A DNA stretch of 37,887 nucleotides from Gammaproteobacteria bacterium (GCA_019235245.1 JAFAKO010000240.1:1-37887); one strand, 5' to 3'; shown: positions 7,648 through 17,135, counted from the stretch's first letter. Notes: generated by a model from the sequence alone, not told the origin. Numbers and translations are program-made.

Positions 7648-9459
7648 CTAGGCGCCGGGGTGCAGGTGATCATAAAGAGTTCGTGCCAGCGACGCGCCGA
7701 TTCCGCTCACCTGGGTGAGGTCGGCGACGCCGGCACGCATCACCCCCTGCAGACCGCCGAAGTGCTTGAGCAGCGCCCGGCGCTTGGCCGGGCCGAGTCC
7801 CGGCACCAGCTCGAGCACCGACTCGTGGTAGCGCCGCGCGCGCTTCTTGCGATGCCCACTGATCGCGAAGCGATGCGCCTCATCGCGGATGCGTTGGATC
7901 AGGCGCGATGCCGGCCCGTGCGGCACCGGCGTGAGCGGTGACGGTGCTCCGTAGACGAACAGCCGCTCCTGTCCCGGGCGGCGGTCCGGGCCCTTCGCGA
8001 CGCCGACCAGCGCCAGCTCGGCAAAAGCCAGCGCGGCGAGCACCTCGTGGACCTGAGTGATCTGTCCCAGTCCGCCATCGATCAGCAACACATCCGGCGC
8101 CGGCACCTCCCCCTCGGCTACGCGCCGGTAGCGACGCTCCAGTGCCTGACGCAGTGCGGCGTAGTCATCGCCGGGAGTGACGCCGCGGATGTTGAAGCGG
8201 CGATATTCCTTCTTGAGGGGCCCCTCCGGACCGAACACGACACAGGCGGCCACCGTGCCCTCGCCACCGGTATGGCTGATGTCGAAACACTCGATGCGCT
8301 GCGGCGGCTCCGGCAGATCGAGCTCGTGCGCGAGATCGCTCAGCATCTCGTCCATGCCGGCGCGCCGTGCCAGGCGCATGCGCAGCGCCTGCGTGGCGTT
8401 CTCACGCGCGAGCTCGACCCAGCGCGCGCCGATGCCGCGCGCCGGCGCGCGCACCTCGATGCTGCGACCGAGCCGCGCGCGCAGCGCTTCCGCGAGCGGC
8501 GTCACTTCCTCGGCGCCGCTGCCGAGCAGGACTTCCGCCGGCGCATCGGCGCTGGCGTAGTACTGCATGACGAAGGAGCTGAGTGCCTCGTCCGGCTCGG
8601 CCAGCACCGCACGCGGGAAGTAGCTGCTCGTGCCGAGGTTGCGTCCGCCGCGCACCAGCATCACGCTCACCGCGTACTCCCCGGCGACGCCCGCGATGGC
8701 GAACACATCGGCGTCGCGCGCACCCTCCGCCATCACCACCTGCTGGGCCTGGATGCGCTTGAGCGCCGCGAGCTGGTCGCGGATCGCCGCGGCGCGCTCG
8801 AATTCGAGCCGTGCGCCGGCCTCCTCCATGCGCGCCTGCAGCTCCGCACTCACCTCATCGCTGTGCCCCTCGAGCACCTTGACCGCGGCGGCGATGTCCT
8901 GCGCATAGGCCTCGCGCGTGATCAACCCGACACACGGCGCGGAGCAGCGCCCGATCTGATGCTGCAGACACGGGCGGCTGCGGTTGGCAAAGAAGGAGTC
9001 GCGACAGTTGCGGATGCCGAACAGCTTCTGCAGCTGATTGAGGGTATCGCGCACCGCACCGGCACTGGGGAACGGACCGAAATAGCGCCCCGGCGCGGCG
9101 CGGGAGCCGCGGTAGAACTCCAGGCGCGGATAGTCGTGCTCGATATAGAGGTGGATGTAGGGAAAGCTCTTGTCGTCGCGCAGCACGACGTTGAAGCGCG
9201 GCTTGTGCGCCTTGATGAGGTTGTATTCGAGCAGCAGCGCCTCGGTCTCGGAGTTGGTGACGGTCACCTCGATGGCCGCGATCTGCGCAACCAGCGCCTG
9301 CACCTTCGGGTCGACGTTGCGGGGCGCGAAATAGCTGCCGACGCGGTCCCGCAGGCTGCGCGCCTTGCCGACGTACAGCAGCTCCTGGGCGGCACCGTAC
9401 ATGCGGTACACCCCGGGACGCCGCGGCAGCGATGCGATGTACTCCTTGTGCTCGAACAT
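7648..9459 (-). CDS. uvrC: Excinuclease ABC subunit C
   Basis: A 603-residue nuclease that makes both incisions in UvrABC nucleotide excision repair. In order: a GIY-YIG domain (RPGVYRMY and LLYVGKARSLRDRV), the conserved cysteine-rich stretch (RPCLQHQIGRCSAPC), a UVR domain that contacts UvrB (LEFERAAAIRDQLAALKRI), the RNase H-like 5' nuclease domain (ECFDISH, LLIDGGLGQ), and two C-terminal helix-hairpin-helix motifs (VPGLGPAKRRALLKHFG, VSGIGASLARTLYDHLH). E. coli UvrC has 610 residues. ATGs at 9477 (just after the upstream gene's stop) and 9459 are both possible; 9459 gives the better family length and neither has a clear ribosome binding site. Confidence 0.96.
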   Translation of the reverse strand: MFEHKEYIASLPRRPGVYRMYGAAQELLYVGKARSLRDRVGSYFAPRNVDPKVQALVAQIAAIEVTVTNSETEALLLEYNLIKAHKPRFNVVLRDDKSFPYIHLYIEHDYPRLEFYRGSRAAPGRYFGPFPSAGAVRDTLNQLQKLFGIRNCRDSFFANRSRPCLQHQIGRCSAPCVGLITREAYAQDIAAAVKVLEGHSDEVSAELQARMEEAGARLEFERAAAIRDQLAALKRIQAQQVVMAEGARDADVFAIAGVAGEYAVSVMLVRGGRNLGTSSYFPRAVLAEPDEALSSFVMQYYASADAPAEVLLGSGAEEVTPLAEALRARLGRSIEVRAPARGIGARWVELARENATQALRMRLARRAGMDEMLSDLAHELDLPEPPQRIECFDISHTGGEGTVAACVVFGPEGPLKKEYRRFNIRGVTPGDDYAALRQALERRYRRVAEGEVPAPDVLLIDGGLGQITQVHEVLAALAFAELALVGVAKGPDRRPGQERLFVYGAPSPLTPVPHGPASRLIQRIRDEAHRFAISGHRKKRARRYHESVLELVPGLGPAKRRALLKHFGGLQGVMRAGVADLTQVSGIGASLARTLYDHLHPGA

Positions 9460-9479
9460 GGCCTCGGCCCGACCCATTC

Positions 9480-10178
9480 TCAGCGCGCGGCGGCGCCCGC
9501 CCGGCGCGGGCGGCGCGGCAGCGCGGCGCGCTCGCAGGCGCGCGCCACGACCGCGCGGAACATCGCCGCCGTCAGCCGCCGCGTGGCGGTGTTGTAGCGG
9601 CTGCAATGATACGAATCGATCAGCCAGTGTGTCGCATCGAGTGCGTGCTCCCGCCCATGACCGAACGGATGGGCCGAGCGGCGCACACCGAGCGCCAGCA
9701 GCAGGCCCTCGTGCGCCACGCGCCCGAGGGCCAGATAGACGCGCACCGTGCGCAGCTGCTGCAGCTCGGCGGCGAGGTAGCCGTTACAGGTGCGCACTTC
9801 GGCCGGCAGCGGCTTGTTCTGCGGCGGCACGCATTTGACGGTGTTGACGATGCGGGCATCGATGAGCCGCAGCGGATCGTCCGCTGCCTGGGAGTGCGGC
9901 CGCGTTGCGAGCCCGGCCTGATAGAGCGTGTCGTAAAGCAGGAGCCCCGCATGATCTCCGGTGAAGGGACGGCCGGTACGGTTCGCGCCGTGCAGGCCGG
10001 GCGCGAGCCCCACGATGAGGATGCGTGGCCGCGCGGCACCGAAGGACGGCACCGGGCGCGCCCAGTAGTCTGGGTGACGCCGGCGGACGACTTCGAGAAA
10101 CCCGGCGAGCCGCGGGCAGCGCGTGCAGTCCGGGTCGTAGGTCGCGGCGCGGGCTGGGGTGCGGCGCAGCTCAGTCAC
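9480..10178 (-). CDS. Uracil-DNA glycosylase, Fe-S family 5 (UdgB-type)
   Basis: A 232-residue DNA repair enzyme that removes uracil or related bases from DNA. Motif [20 protein letters not shown], is that of family 5 (UDGb) enzymes, which lack the polar catalytic residue of family 4. Cys18, Cys21, Cys116 and Cys131 are placed to bind a [4Fe-4S] cluster. The C-terminal motif is SYHCSRYN. The frame begins with GTG at 10178 and overlaps the icd stop by 8 bases. uvrC follows directly, so two DNA repair genes are co-transcribed with icd and aroF. The last 20 residues are Arg/Ala/Pro-rich and probably disordered. Confidence 0.88.
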   Translation of the reverse strand: MTELRRTPARAATYDPDCTRCPRLAGFLEVVRRRHPDYWARPVPSFGAARPRILIVGLAPGLHGANRTGRPFTGDHAGLLLYDTLYQAGLATRPHSQAADDPLRLIDARIVNTVKCVPPQNKPLPAEVRTCNGYLAAELQQLRTVRVYLALGRVAHEGLLLALGVRRSAHPFGHGREHALDATHWLIDSYHCSRYNTATRRLTAAMFRAVVARACERAALPRRPRRAGAAAR

Positions 10179-11499
10179 CCATGTGGCGAATGATGGCGCT
10201 CGCGAAGCCCGAGGTACTCATGAGCTTCGCTCCGGGGATGAGCCGCTGCAGGTCTTCCTCCACGTTGCGGCGCGCGGCGAGCTCGCGCTTCGGCGTCTTG
10301 ATCGCCTCACGCAGCCGCGCGAGATCATAGGTGAGCTCCCGCGCAGCGATGGTGCCGGCGACGCCCTTGATGACCAGCTCCGCAGCCTCGGTCCAGCGCA
10401 GATGCCGCAACATCATCTCCGCCGAGAGGATCAGCGAGCCGGGGTTGACGCGGTCCTTGCCGGCGAATCCGGGCGCGGTGCCGTGCGTCGCTTCGAACAC
10501 CGCGCGCCCATCGCCGATATTCCCGCCGGGGGAGATACCGATGCCGCCCACCTGCGCCGCGAGCGCATCGGAGACGTAGTCGCCGTTCAGGTTGAGCGTC
10601 GCGATGACATCGTACTCCTCGGGCCGCAGCAGCACCTGCTGCAGAAAGTTGTCCGCGATGACGTCCTTCACCACGATGTCGCGATCGTTGCGCGGATTTT
10701 TGAACGACAGCCAGGGCCCCGAGCCGATCGGCCGCGCGCCGAACTCCTCGCGCGCCACCTCGTAGCCCCAGTTGCGGAACGCTCCCTCGGTGAACTTCAT
10801 GATGTTGCCCTTGTGCACGAGCGTCACCGAGACACGATCGTTGTCGATGGTGTACTGCAGCGCCTTACGCACCAGGCGCTGGCTGCCCGGCTTCGAGACC
10901 GGCTTGATGCCGATGCCCGAGCTCTCGGGAAAGCGGATCGCCGTGACGCCGAGCTCGCCCTGCAGGAAGGCGATGAGCTTGTGCACTTCCGCGGAGCCCG
11001 CCGGCCACTCGATGCCCGCGTAGATATCCTCGGTGTTCTCGCGGAACACCACCATGTCGGTGAGACTGGCATCCAGCATCGGGCTCGAGATCCCGGGGAA
11101 ATAGCGGATCGGTCGCACGTTGGCGTACAGGTCGAGCTCCTGGCGGATGGCGACGTTCAGTGAGCGCATCCCGCCGCCGACCGGCGTGCCGAGCGGCCCC
11201 TTGATCGATACCACGAACTCGCGCAGCGCCCGCAGCGTCTCGGCCGGGAACCATTGCCCGTAGAGCGCGTTCGCCTTCTCTCCGGCGTACACCTCCATCC
11301 ACACGATGCGCCGCGCCCCGCCATAGGCGCGCGCCACCGCCGCATCGGTGACGCGGCGCATGGCGGGCGTCACGTCCACACCGATGCCATCGCCCTCGAT
11401 GAAGGGGATGATCGGCTGCGCGGGAACCTCGAGCGAGAAGTCGGAGTTGAGCAGCACGCGGCGGCCCGCTTCCGGCACCCGTATGTGCTCGAACTCCAT
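10171..11499 (-). CDS. icd: Isocitrate dehydrogenase, homodimeric type I (NADP-type fold)
   Basis: A 442-residue TCA-cycle enzyme that converts isocitrate to 2-oxoglutarate. The numbering matches E. coli Icd closely: Ser113, the residue phosphorylated by AceK, is present in [13 protein letters not shown]. Of the residues that hold the NADP 2'-phosphate in E. coli, Tyr391 and Arg395 are kept (TYDLAR), but Lys344 is Gly and Tyr345 is Phe (GTAPGFAG). About 22 charged residues are inserted after Arg395, which explains the extra length over 416. Cofactor choice should therefore not be assumed. The gene lies 16 bases after aroF and overlaps the uracil-DNA glycosylase gene, so it sits in a long minus-strand operon. 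Confidence 0.95.
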   Translation of the reverse strand: MEFEHIRVPEAGRRVLLNSDFSLEVPAQPIIPFIEGDGIGVDVTPAMRRVTDAAVARAYGGARRIVWMEVYAGEKANALYGQWFPAETLRALREFVVSIKGPLGTPVGGGMRSLNVAIRQELDLYANVRPIRYFPGISSPMLDASLTDMVVFRENTEDIYAGIEWPAGSAEVHKLIAFLQGELGVTAIRFPESSGIGIKPVSKPGSQRLVRKALQYTIDNDRVSVTLVHKGNIMKFTEGAFRNWGYEVAREEFGARPIGSGPWLSFKNPRNDRDIVVKDVIADNFLQQVLLRPEEYDVIATLNLNGDYVSDALAAQVGGIGISPGGNIGDGRAVFEATHGTAPGFAGKDRVNPGSLILSAEMMLRHLRWTEAAELVIKGVAGTIAARELTYDLARLREAIKTPKRELAARRNVEEDLQRLIPGAKLMSTSGFASAIIRHMGD

Positions 11500-11515
11500 G
11501 CTGGCGCGACTCAGC

Positions 11516-12901
11516 TCACGAGCCAGGGGCCCCGCTGCGCCGCTCGTTGCGGCGGCTCTGGCTGCGCTCCGCGATCAGCATCGCGAGCTCCAGCGCCTGC
11601 TCATGATTGAGCCGCGGGTCGACGCTCGAGCGATAGGCGCGGGCGAGATCCGCGTCGGTGAGCCCGCGGGCGCCGCCGGTGCACTCGGTGACATCGTCAC
11701 CGGTGAGCTCGATGTGCACGCCGCCGAGGTACGAGCCCATGTCGGCGTGAATGCGGAACGCGGTGTCGAGCTCGCGCAGGATGTTCTCGAAGCGCCGGGT
11801 CTTGATTCCGCCGGTCGTGGTCTCGGTGTTGCCGTGCATCGGATCGCAGACCCACAGCACTGTCTGCCCGGTCTGACGCACCGCCTCGATCGCTTTCGGC
11901 AATGCCGCGGACACTTCCTTGGCCCCGAAGCGATGGATGAAGGTCAGTCGTCCGGGCTGGTTGTGCGGGTTGAGCTGGTGGACCAGGCCCTGCAGCCACG
12001 CCGCATCCATGGCCGAGCCGATCTTCACACCGATCGGGTTGGAGATCCCGCGGAAGTACTCCACGTGTGCGCCATCGAGCGCGGCGGTGCGCATGCCGAT
12101 CCACGGCATGTGCGTCGAGAGGTTGTACCAGCGGTTCTGCCGCGGGATGAAGCGCGTCTGGGCCTGCTCATACAGCAGGTGCAGTCCCTCGTGGCTCGCA
12201 TAGAAGTCGACCAGGGTCGCCTCGTGGACCGGATTTCCACTGATGCCCTCGAAGAAATCCAGCGCATCACCGATCGAGCGCACGATGCGCTCGTAGGCGT
12301 CCTTGAGCGGTGCCTGGTGCACGAAGCCGAGATCCCAGTACTCGGGATGGTGGAGGTCGGCAAAGCCACCCTCGACGAGCGCACGCACGAAATTCAAAGT
12401 CAGCGCCGCGCGCTCGTAGCCTCGCAGCAGCAGCTCCGGGTCTGCCGCGCGCGCCTCCGCCGTGAACTCGGGCCGGTTCACGAGATCGCCCCGATAGCTC
12501 GGCAACGTCACTCCGGCGCGCGTCTCGCTGTCGGCCGAGCGCGGCTTGGCGTACTGCCCCGCCATGCGGCCGATGCGGACGATGGGCTTTTTCAGGCCGT
12601 GCAGCAGCACGAGACTCATCTGCAGGAGGATCTTGAGCTTCTTGGCGATGATGTCCGATTCGCAGTCGGCGAAGGTCTCGGCGCAATCGCCTCCCTGCAG
12701 CAGGAACGCCTCGCCGCGCTGCGCCGCGGCCAGCCGGGCGCGCAACGCCTCGACCTCCCACGAGACCACGATGGGGGGCAGACGGGCCAGGTGCGCGACG
12801 ATCCGCTCGAGCGCTTTCGCATCGCCGTAGACCGGCTGTTGCTGGGCGGGGCGGGTCTGCCAGCTGGCGCTGTGCCAGGAGGTGGTTTCGGGCGCTCGCA
12901 T
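11516..12901 (-). CDS. 3-deoxy-7-phosphoheptulonate synthase, class II
   Basis: A 461-residue enzyme for the first step of aromatic amino acid synthesis (PEP plus erythrose-4-phosphate to DAHP). It is the plant/Mycobacterium class II type: [14 protein letters not shown] near residue 75, [54 protein letters not shown] and [15 protein letters not shown] with metal-binding Cys, His, Glu and Asp. Class I AroFGH of E. coli is unrelated in length. It is the first gene of a minus-strand run (DAHP synthase, icd, udg, uvrC, pgsA). TAGGAT lies 7 bases before the ATG. Confidence 0.95.
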   Translation of the reverse strand: MRAPETTSWHSASWQTRPAQQQPVYGDAKALERIVAHLARLPPIVVSWEVEALRARLAAAQRGEAFLLQGGDCAETFADCESDIIAKKLKILLQMSLVLLHGLKKPIVRIGRMAGQYAKPRSADSETRAGVTLPSYRGDLVNRPEFTAEARAADPELLLRGYERAALTLNFVRALVEGGFADLHHPEYWDLGFVHQAPLKDAYERIVRSIGDALDFFEGISGNPVHEATLVDFYASHEGLHLLYEQAQTRFIPRQNRWYNLSTHMPWIGMRTAALDGAHVEYFRGISNPIGVKIGSAMDAAWLQGLVHQLNPHNQPGRLTFIHRFGAKEVSAALPKAIEAVRQTGQTVLWVCDPMHGNTETTTGGIKTRRFENILRELDTAFRIHADMGSYLGGVHIELTGDDVTECTGGARGLTDADLARAYRSSVDPRLNHEQALELAMLIAERSQSRRNERRSGAPGS

Positions 12902-12908
12902 GTCATTG

Positions 12909-12914
12909 ATCCTA
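12909..12914 (-). promoter_or_regulatory. -10-like hexamer close to the DAHP synthase start
   Basis: TAGGAT on the minus strand ends 7 bases before the ATG at 12901. Read as a -10 element it would place transcription start at or next to the ATG, giving a leaderless mRNA. No -35 match is seen 17 bases upstream. The embedded AGGA could instead serve as a weak ribosome binding site. Confidence 0.4.
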
Positions 12915-12984
12915 CCAGTCTTTCGGACCGCTGGCGCCGCCGCCGCTTCGAAGGCAGAATGCGCCCCTTTTCGTGAGGGCCCCT

Positions 12985-14157
12985 ATGCACCGTGTCCTGA
13001 TTCTCGGCGCCGGCAAGATCGGCGCACTCATCTCCGGATTGCTAGCCGAATCCGCTGCTTACCGGGTCCAGCTCGCCGACGTCGACGGCGCGGCCGCCGA
13101 GAGCGTGGTGCGCGCGCATGGCAGCGCACAGCTCACTGCCGTGACGCTCGACGCGAGTAACGGCGCAGCGCTCGCCCAGCAGCTCAACGCTCACCCGGTG
13201 GACGCCGTCGTCTCGAGCCTTCCTTACCACTGCAACGTACGGGTGGCCGAGGCGGCTCGCAAAGCGCGCGTGCATTACTTCGATCTCACCGAGGATGTCG
13301 AGGTGACCCGCGCGGTGCGCGCCATCGCGGCCGGCGCGCCGCAGGCCTTCGTTCCCCAGTGCGGGCTGGCTCCGGGATTCATCAGCATCGCGGCGGCGGA
13401 GCTCATCACGCACTTCGATGAGCTGCGTGCCGTCAAGCTGCGTGTGGGCGCCCTGCCGCAGCACCCCAACAACGTGCTGAAGTACTCCCTCACCTGGTCC
13501 ACCGAAGGCCTCATCAACGAGTACGGCAACCCCTGCCAGGCGGTGAGCGATGGACGGCTGCTCGAGGTTGCGCCGCTCGAGGGGCTCGAGGAAATCGAGA
13601 TCGATGGCATGCGCTACGAGGCCTTCAATACCTCGGGCGGCCTCGGCTCACTCGCCGAGACTCACGGCGCGCGCGTCGAGACGATGAACTACAAGACCAT
13701 CCGCTATCCCGGCCACTGCGAGCAGATGCGCCTGCTCATGAACGATCTGAAGCTCAACCACGACCGGGCGACGCTCAAGCACATCCTCGAGAACGCCGTG
13801 CCGCAGACCCTGCAGGACGTGGTGATCGTCTACGTCGCGGTCACCGGCACGCAGGACGGCCAGCTGCGCGAGGAGAACTACGTGAACAAGATCTACCCGC
13901 AGGTGATCGCCGGGCGGCTGTGGTCCGCGATCCAGGTGACGACCGCCGCCGGCATCACCGCGGTGGTCGACCTCGTGCTCGAGGGCCGCGGGCGCTACAG
14001 CGGCTTCGTGGCGCAGGAGCAGTTCCGCCTCACGGATATCCTCGCCAACCGCTTCGGTCGCTACTATGCACCCGGTGGCACCAAGCACCTCTCGGGCGAG
14101 CTGGTCGTGGCGGGCAAGGTCGGACATCAGCGGCGCGCAAAGGCGGTGAACGCATGA
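12985..14157 (+). CDS. Saccharopine dehydrogenase family protein
   Basis: A 390-residue cytoplasmic oxidoreductase. It starts with a Rossmann nucleotide-binding motif (VLILGAGKIGAL) and an acidic strand end (QLADVDG), followed by the saccharopine-dehydrogenase core (SSLPYHCNVRVAEAA, CGLAPGFISIAAAEL). A frame-compatible GTG exists at 12973, but the ATG at 12985 gives the usual start. The stop overlaps the next gene as ATGA. Because that gene is an ALDH7-type 2-aminoadipate semialdehyde dehydrogenase, the pair probably releases and oxidises 2-aminoadipate semialdehyde in lysine breakdown. That pathway assignment is inferred from the pairing; homologues act on several carboxyalkyl amino acids. 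Confidence 0.85.
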   Translation: MHRVLILGAGKIGALISGLLAESAAYRVQLADVDGAAAESVVRAHGSAQLTAVTLDASNGAALAQQLNAHPVDAVVSSLPYHCNVRVAEAARKARVHYFDLTEDVEVTRAVRAIAAGAPQAFVPQCGLAPGFISIAAAELITHFDELRAVKLRVGALPQHPNNVLKYSLTWSTEGLINEYGNPCQAVSDGRLLEVAPLEGLEEIEIDGMRYEAFNTSGGLGSLAETHGARVETMNYKTIRYPGHCEQMRLLMNDLKLNHDRATLKHILENAVPQTLQDVVIVYVAVTGTQDGQLREENYVNKIYPQVIAGRLWSAIQVTTAAGITAVVDLVLEGRGRYSGFVAQEQFRLTDILANRFGRYYAPGGTKHLSGELVVAGKVGHQRRAKAVNA

Positions 14158-15689
14158 ACACGAATACCGACGCGCTGCTGCGGCGCCTGGGTCTCGGGCC
14201 CGTGAATCCCGGCGCCTGGTCGGGCTCGCACGGCTGGTCGAGCACCACGGATGCCGCCCTCCTCAACGTCCGCAACCCGGCCAATGGCACGCTCATAGCG
14301 CAGGTACGCCCGGCGAGCGTCGAGGACTACGAGCACGTGGTGAGCTCTGCGGTCGAGGCCGCGGCGCGCTGGCGCGAGATCCCCGCTCCCAAGCGCGGTG
14401 AGGCCGTGCGGCTGCTCGGCGAGGAGCTGCGCCGCCATCGGGAGGATCTCGGCACGCTGGTCTCGCTCGAGAACGGCAAGATCCTCGCCGAGGGGCTCGG
14501 GGAAGTGCAGGAGATGATCGACATCGCCGACTTCGCGGTCGGTCAGTCGCGCATGCTGTACGGACTCAGCATGCACTCGGAGCGTCCGCAGCACCGCATG
14601 TTCGAGCAATGGCACCCGCTCGGGGTCGTCGGCATCATTTCCGCCTTCAACTTTCCGGTCGCGGTCTGGTCGTGGAACGCCTTTCTCGGCGCGGTGTGCG
14701 GGAACGCCTGCGTGTGGAAGCCCTCCCACAAGACGCCCCTCACGGCGCTCGCGGTGCAGCACCTGTGCAACCGCGTACTCGAGTCCGCGCACCTGCCGCC
14801 GGTGTTCCAGATGTTCGTCGACCACGGCACGGGTCTCGCCACGCGCCTGGTGGAGGACCGGCGCATCGCGCTCGTTTCCTTCACCGGTTCGACCGAGGTC
14901 GGCCGCAAGGTCGGCGAGCGCGTCGCTACACGGCTCGGCAAGAGCCTGCTCGAGCTCGGTGGCAACAACGCGGTCATCGTGGACGATACGGCCAACCTCG
15001 ATCTCGCCGTGCCCGCCATCGTGTTCGGTGCCATTGGCACCGCCGGGCAGCGTTGCACTTCGACCCGCCGCGTGTTCGCCCACAAGGCGATCCTTGCTGC
15101 GCTCGAGCGGCGCCTGGTGCACGCTTACCGGCAGGTGAGCATCGGCGATCCGCTCGAGAGCGGCACGCTGATGGGTCCGCTCATCGACCCGCAGGCGGTC
15201 GAGAGCTACCAGTCGGCCGTGAGCGCCGCACGCAGCGCCGGCGGGGAGATTCTTTACGGTGGCAACGTGCTGAAGCGTCCCGGTAACTACGTCGAGCCGA
15301 CGATCGTGCGCGCGCGCAACGAATGGCCGATCGTCCAGACCGAGACCTTCGCGCCGATTCTGTACCTGATCCCGGTGGACTCGCTGCAAGCGGCCATCGA
15401 GCAGCAGAACGCCTCGGCCCATGGTTTGTCCTCGGCGCTCTTCACCGATCGCCTGCAGAACGCGGAAGCCTTCCTGTCGGCCGCCGGCAGCGATTGCGGC
15501 ATTGCCAACATCAATCTCGGCACTTCCGGTGCGGAGATCGGTGGCGCCTTCGGCGGTGAGAAGGATACCGGCGGTGGCCGCGAATCGGGCTCGGACGCCT
15601 GGAAAGCCTATATGCGCAGGCAGACCAACACGGTCAACTGGAGCCGCGACCTGCCGCTCGCACAGGGCATCGAGTTCAAGGTGGAGTGA
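14154..15689 (+). CDS. ALDH7-type aldehyde dehydrogenase (2-aminoadipate semialdehyde / piperideine-6-carboxylate dehydrogenase)
   Basis: A 511-residue NAD-dependent aldehyde dehydrogenase. The active site shows the general-base Glu in LLELGGNNAV and the catalytic Cys in GTAGQRCTSTRR. NAD contacts lie in ISAFNFPVAVWSWN and SFTGSTEVGR. The C-terminal segment TSGAEIGGAFGGEKDTGGG is diagnostic of the ALDH7 (antiquitin/AmaB) family, which oxidises 2-aminoadipate semialdehyde in lysine degradation. The open frame extends upstream, but the ATG at 14154 overlaps the saccharopine-dehydrogenase-like stop (ATGA) and gives the family length. The two genes form a bicistron that ends in the hairpin at 15751-15770. 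Confidence 0.93.
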   Translation: MNTNTDALLRRLGLGPVNPGAWSGSHGWSSTTDAALLNVRNPANGTLIAQVRPASVEDYEHVVSSAVEAAARWREIPAPKRGEAVRLLGEELRRHREDLGTLVSLENGKILAEGLGEVQEMIDIADFAVGQSRMLYGLSMHSERPQHRMFEQWHPLGVVGIISAFNFPVAVWSWNAFLGAVCGNACVWKPSHKTPLTALAVQHLCNRVLESAHLPPVFQMFVDHGTGLATRLVEDRRIALVSFTGSTEVGRKVGERVATRLGKSLLELGGNNAVIVDDTANLDLAVPAIVFGAIGTAGQRCTSTRRVFAHKAILAALERRLVHAYRQVSIGDPLESGTLMGPLIDPQAVESYQSAVSAARSAGGEILYGGNVLKRPGNYVEPTIVRARNEWPIVQTETFAPILYLIPVDSLQAAIEQQNASAHGLSSALFTDRLQNAEAFLSAAGSDCGIANINLGTSGAEIGGAFGGEKDTGGGRESGSDAWKAYMRRQTNTVNWSRDLPLAQGIEFKVE

Positions 15690-15748
15690 CGCGGAGGGTC
15701 GGGCGGCTGCGCGACAGCAGAAGGTCGCGATAGAAGGTCCTTTGTCGA

Positions 15749-15772
15749 ATAGTTAGTCAGAAGACTAACTGT
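15749..15772. terminator. Symmetrical hairpin between convergent genes (bidirectional terminator candidate)
   Basis: AGTTAGTC (15751-15758), loop AGAA, then GACTAACT (15763-15770) form a perfect 8-bp stem, extended to about 10 bp by A-T and T-G pairs. It lies in the 117-base gap between the ALDH7 gene (+) and the histidine kinase gene (-). It is AT-richer than its surroundings and lacks a long U run on either strand. Its role as a terminator is inferred from position. Confidence 0.5.
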
Positions 15773-15806
15773 CACGCGAGCGTCTGTGCTGCGGACACCC
15801 CTGCCC

Positions 15807-17135
15807 CTAACGACCCGGCAGCCGCACGGTGAAGCGTGCGCCCCCGAGTGGTGAGCCATCGATAGCGAGTGAGCCGCCGTAGAGGTCCACCGTGTCGTGC
15901 ACCATGGCGAGCCCGAGCCCATGGCCCGGCACTTTCTCATCGGCGCGGACCCCGCGCTGCAGGACCCGCGCCCGGTCGTCGGCCGAGATTCCCGGACCAT
16001 CGTCCTCCACGACGAGGCTCAGTTTCTCGCGCGGCTGCGCGCCATCATCGCTGCTCGCGCTGAAGCGCACCCGCGTGCGGCACCACTTGCAGGCGTTGTC
16101 GAGCAGGTTGCCGAGCAGCTCGGTGAGATCACCGCGATCGCCGATGAACTGCGCACCGGGAATCCCGGCCAGCTCGATCGCCAGGTCCTTCCCCGCATAG
16201 ACACGCAGCAGCGTGGCGCGCAGCTCCGCGGCCACCTGTGACACCTCCACCGGTGCCTGGCCGAGGAGCGCGCCGCCCGAGGCGGCGGCACGCTTGAGCT
16301 GGTGCTCGATGATCCCGCTCATGCGGTCGATCTCGCTGCTCACCGTCGCATTTGCGCCTTCGGCCCGCATAACCGCGAGCGGTGTCTTGAGGCTGTGCGC
16401 CAGATTGCCGAGCGTGTCGCGGTAGCGCGCGACGCGCTTGCGCTCACCGATCAGCAGCGCATTGAGGTTGCGCGCGACACCGGCGAGCTCGCGCGGATAG
16501 CTGCCGCCGAGTCGCTCGCGCTGTCCTTCCTCGACCTCGTGGATCTCACGCTCCATGCGCCGCACCGGGCCGAGCACCCAGTGCAGGAGAGCCGCGAGCG
16601 TCACGAGCAACAGCATCATCAGCGCCAGGAACCAGCTTCCGAGCTCGCGCCGGAAGCGCCACAGCTCCTGCTGGTAAGGACCGAGGCTCGTCGCGACGCT
16701 GAAGGTGAGCGAGCGGGCCTCCGCCGGCTCGCCCTCGAACTGGATGGAGCGGCTCTCGATGGCCACGCGGTCGTCGCCGAAGGTCGCGTAGGAAAGGCTG
16801 CGCTCTCCGCCCGAGAGCAGAGGGCCGAAGTCGCTGCTCAGTCCGGCGGTGGAAGGCGAGCGCCACTGGTGGCCCGCGGAGCGGATCTGCGCGTACACGC
16901 CCGATCCTGGCGTCTCGAGGCTCGGCTGGAGACTCTGCGGCGCGGGCGCATAACCGCCATCGGGTTGCGGCTCGACGGCCGCGATGAGTGCCACCATCTG
17001 CCGGTCGAGCTCTTCCTGCAGGCTGCGCTGCGCCACGGCCCGAAAGCCGGTATCGAGCACGAGCATGACCACGCCGCAGAAGAGCGCGATTGGCACCGAA
17101 ACGGAGATGAGCAGTCGCCGGCTGAGCGAGTGCAC
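15807..17135 (-). CDS. PhoQ-like sensor histidine kinase
   Basis: A 442-residue inner-membrane kinase. Membrane segment 1 is at about residues 8-28 and segment 2 at about 168-188, enclosing a roughly 135-residue periplasmic sensor region. The phosphoacceptor is His247 in NLAHSLKTPLAVMRAE, identical in style to PhoQ. The N box is LLGNLLDNACKWC and the G boxes are VEDDGPGIS and GHGLGLAMV. The start is GTG at 17135, 24 bases after the response regulator stop. With the regulator and the PepSY protein it forms a three-gene signalling operon. In PhoQ systems the signal is divalent cations, acid or cationic peptides; here the ligand is unknown because the sensor region is not recognisable by eye. 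Confidence 0.9.
   Translation of the reverse strand: MHSLSRRLLISVSVPIALFCGVVMLVLDTGFRAVAQRSLQEELDRQMVALIAAVEPQPDGGYAPAPQSLQPSLETPGSGVYAQIRSAGHQWRSPSTAGLSSDFGPLLSGGERSLSYATFGDDRVAIESRSIQFEGEPAEARSLTFSVATSLGPYQQELWRFRRELGSWFLALMMLLLVTLAALLHWVLGPVRRMEREIHEVEEGQRERLGGSYPRELAGVARNLNALLIGERKRVARYRDTLGNLAHSLKTPLAVMRAEGANATVSSEIDRMSGIIEHQLKRAAASGGALLGQAPVEVSQVAAELRATLLRVYAGKDLAIELAGIPGAQFIGDRGDLTELLGNLLDNACKWCRTRVRFSASSDDGAQPREKLSLVVEDDGPGISADDRARVLQRGVRADEKVPGHGLGLAMVHDTVDLYGGSLAIDGSPLGGARFTVRLPGR

Noticed and set aside
8047-9597. Long plus-strand open frame (516 codons) antisense to uvrC
   Set aside because: It lies entirely opposite a clear UvrC. Its translation is rich in Arg, Ala and His and shows no domain. 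It is a shadow caused by high GC in third codon positions.
11348-12976. Plus-strand open frame of 542 codons opposite the class II DAHP synthase
   Set aside because: The minus strand encodes a fully recognisable enzyme across this span; the opposite frame has no recognisable motif.
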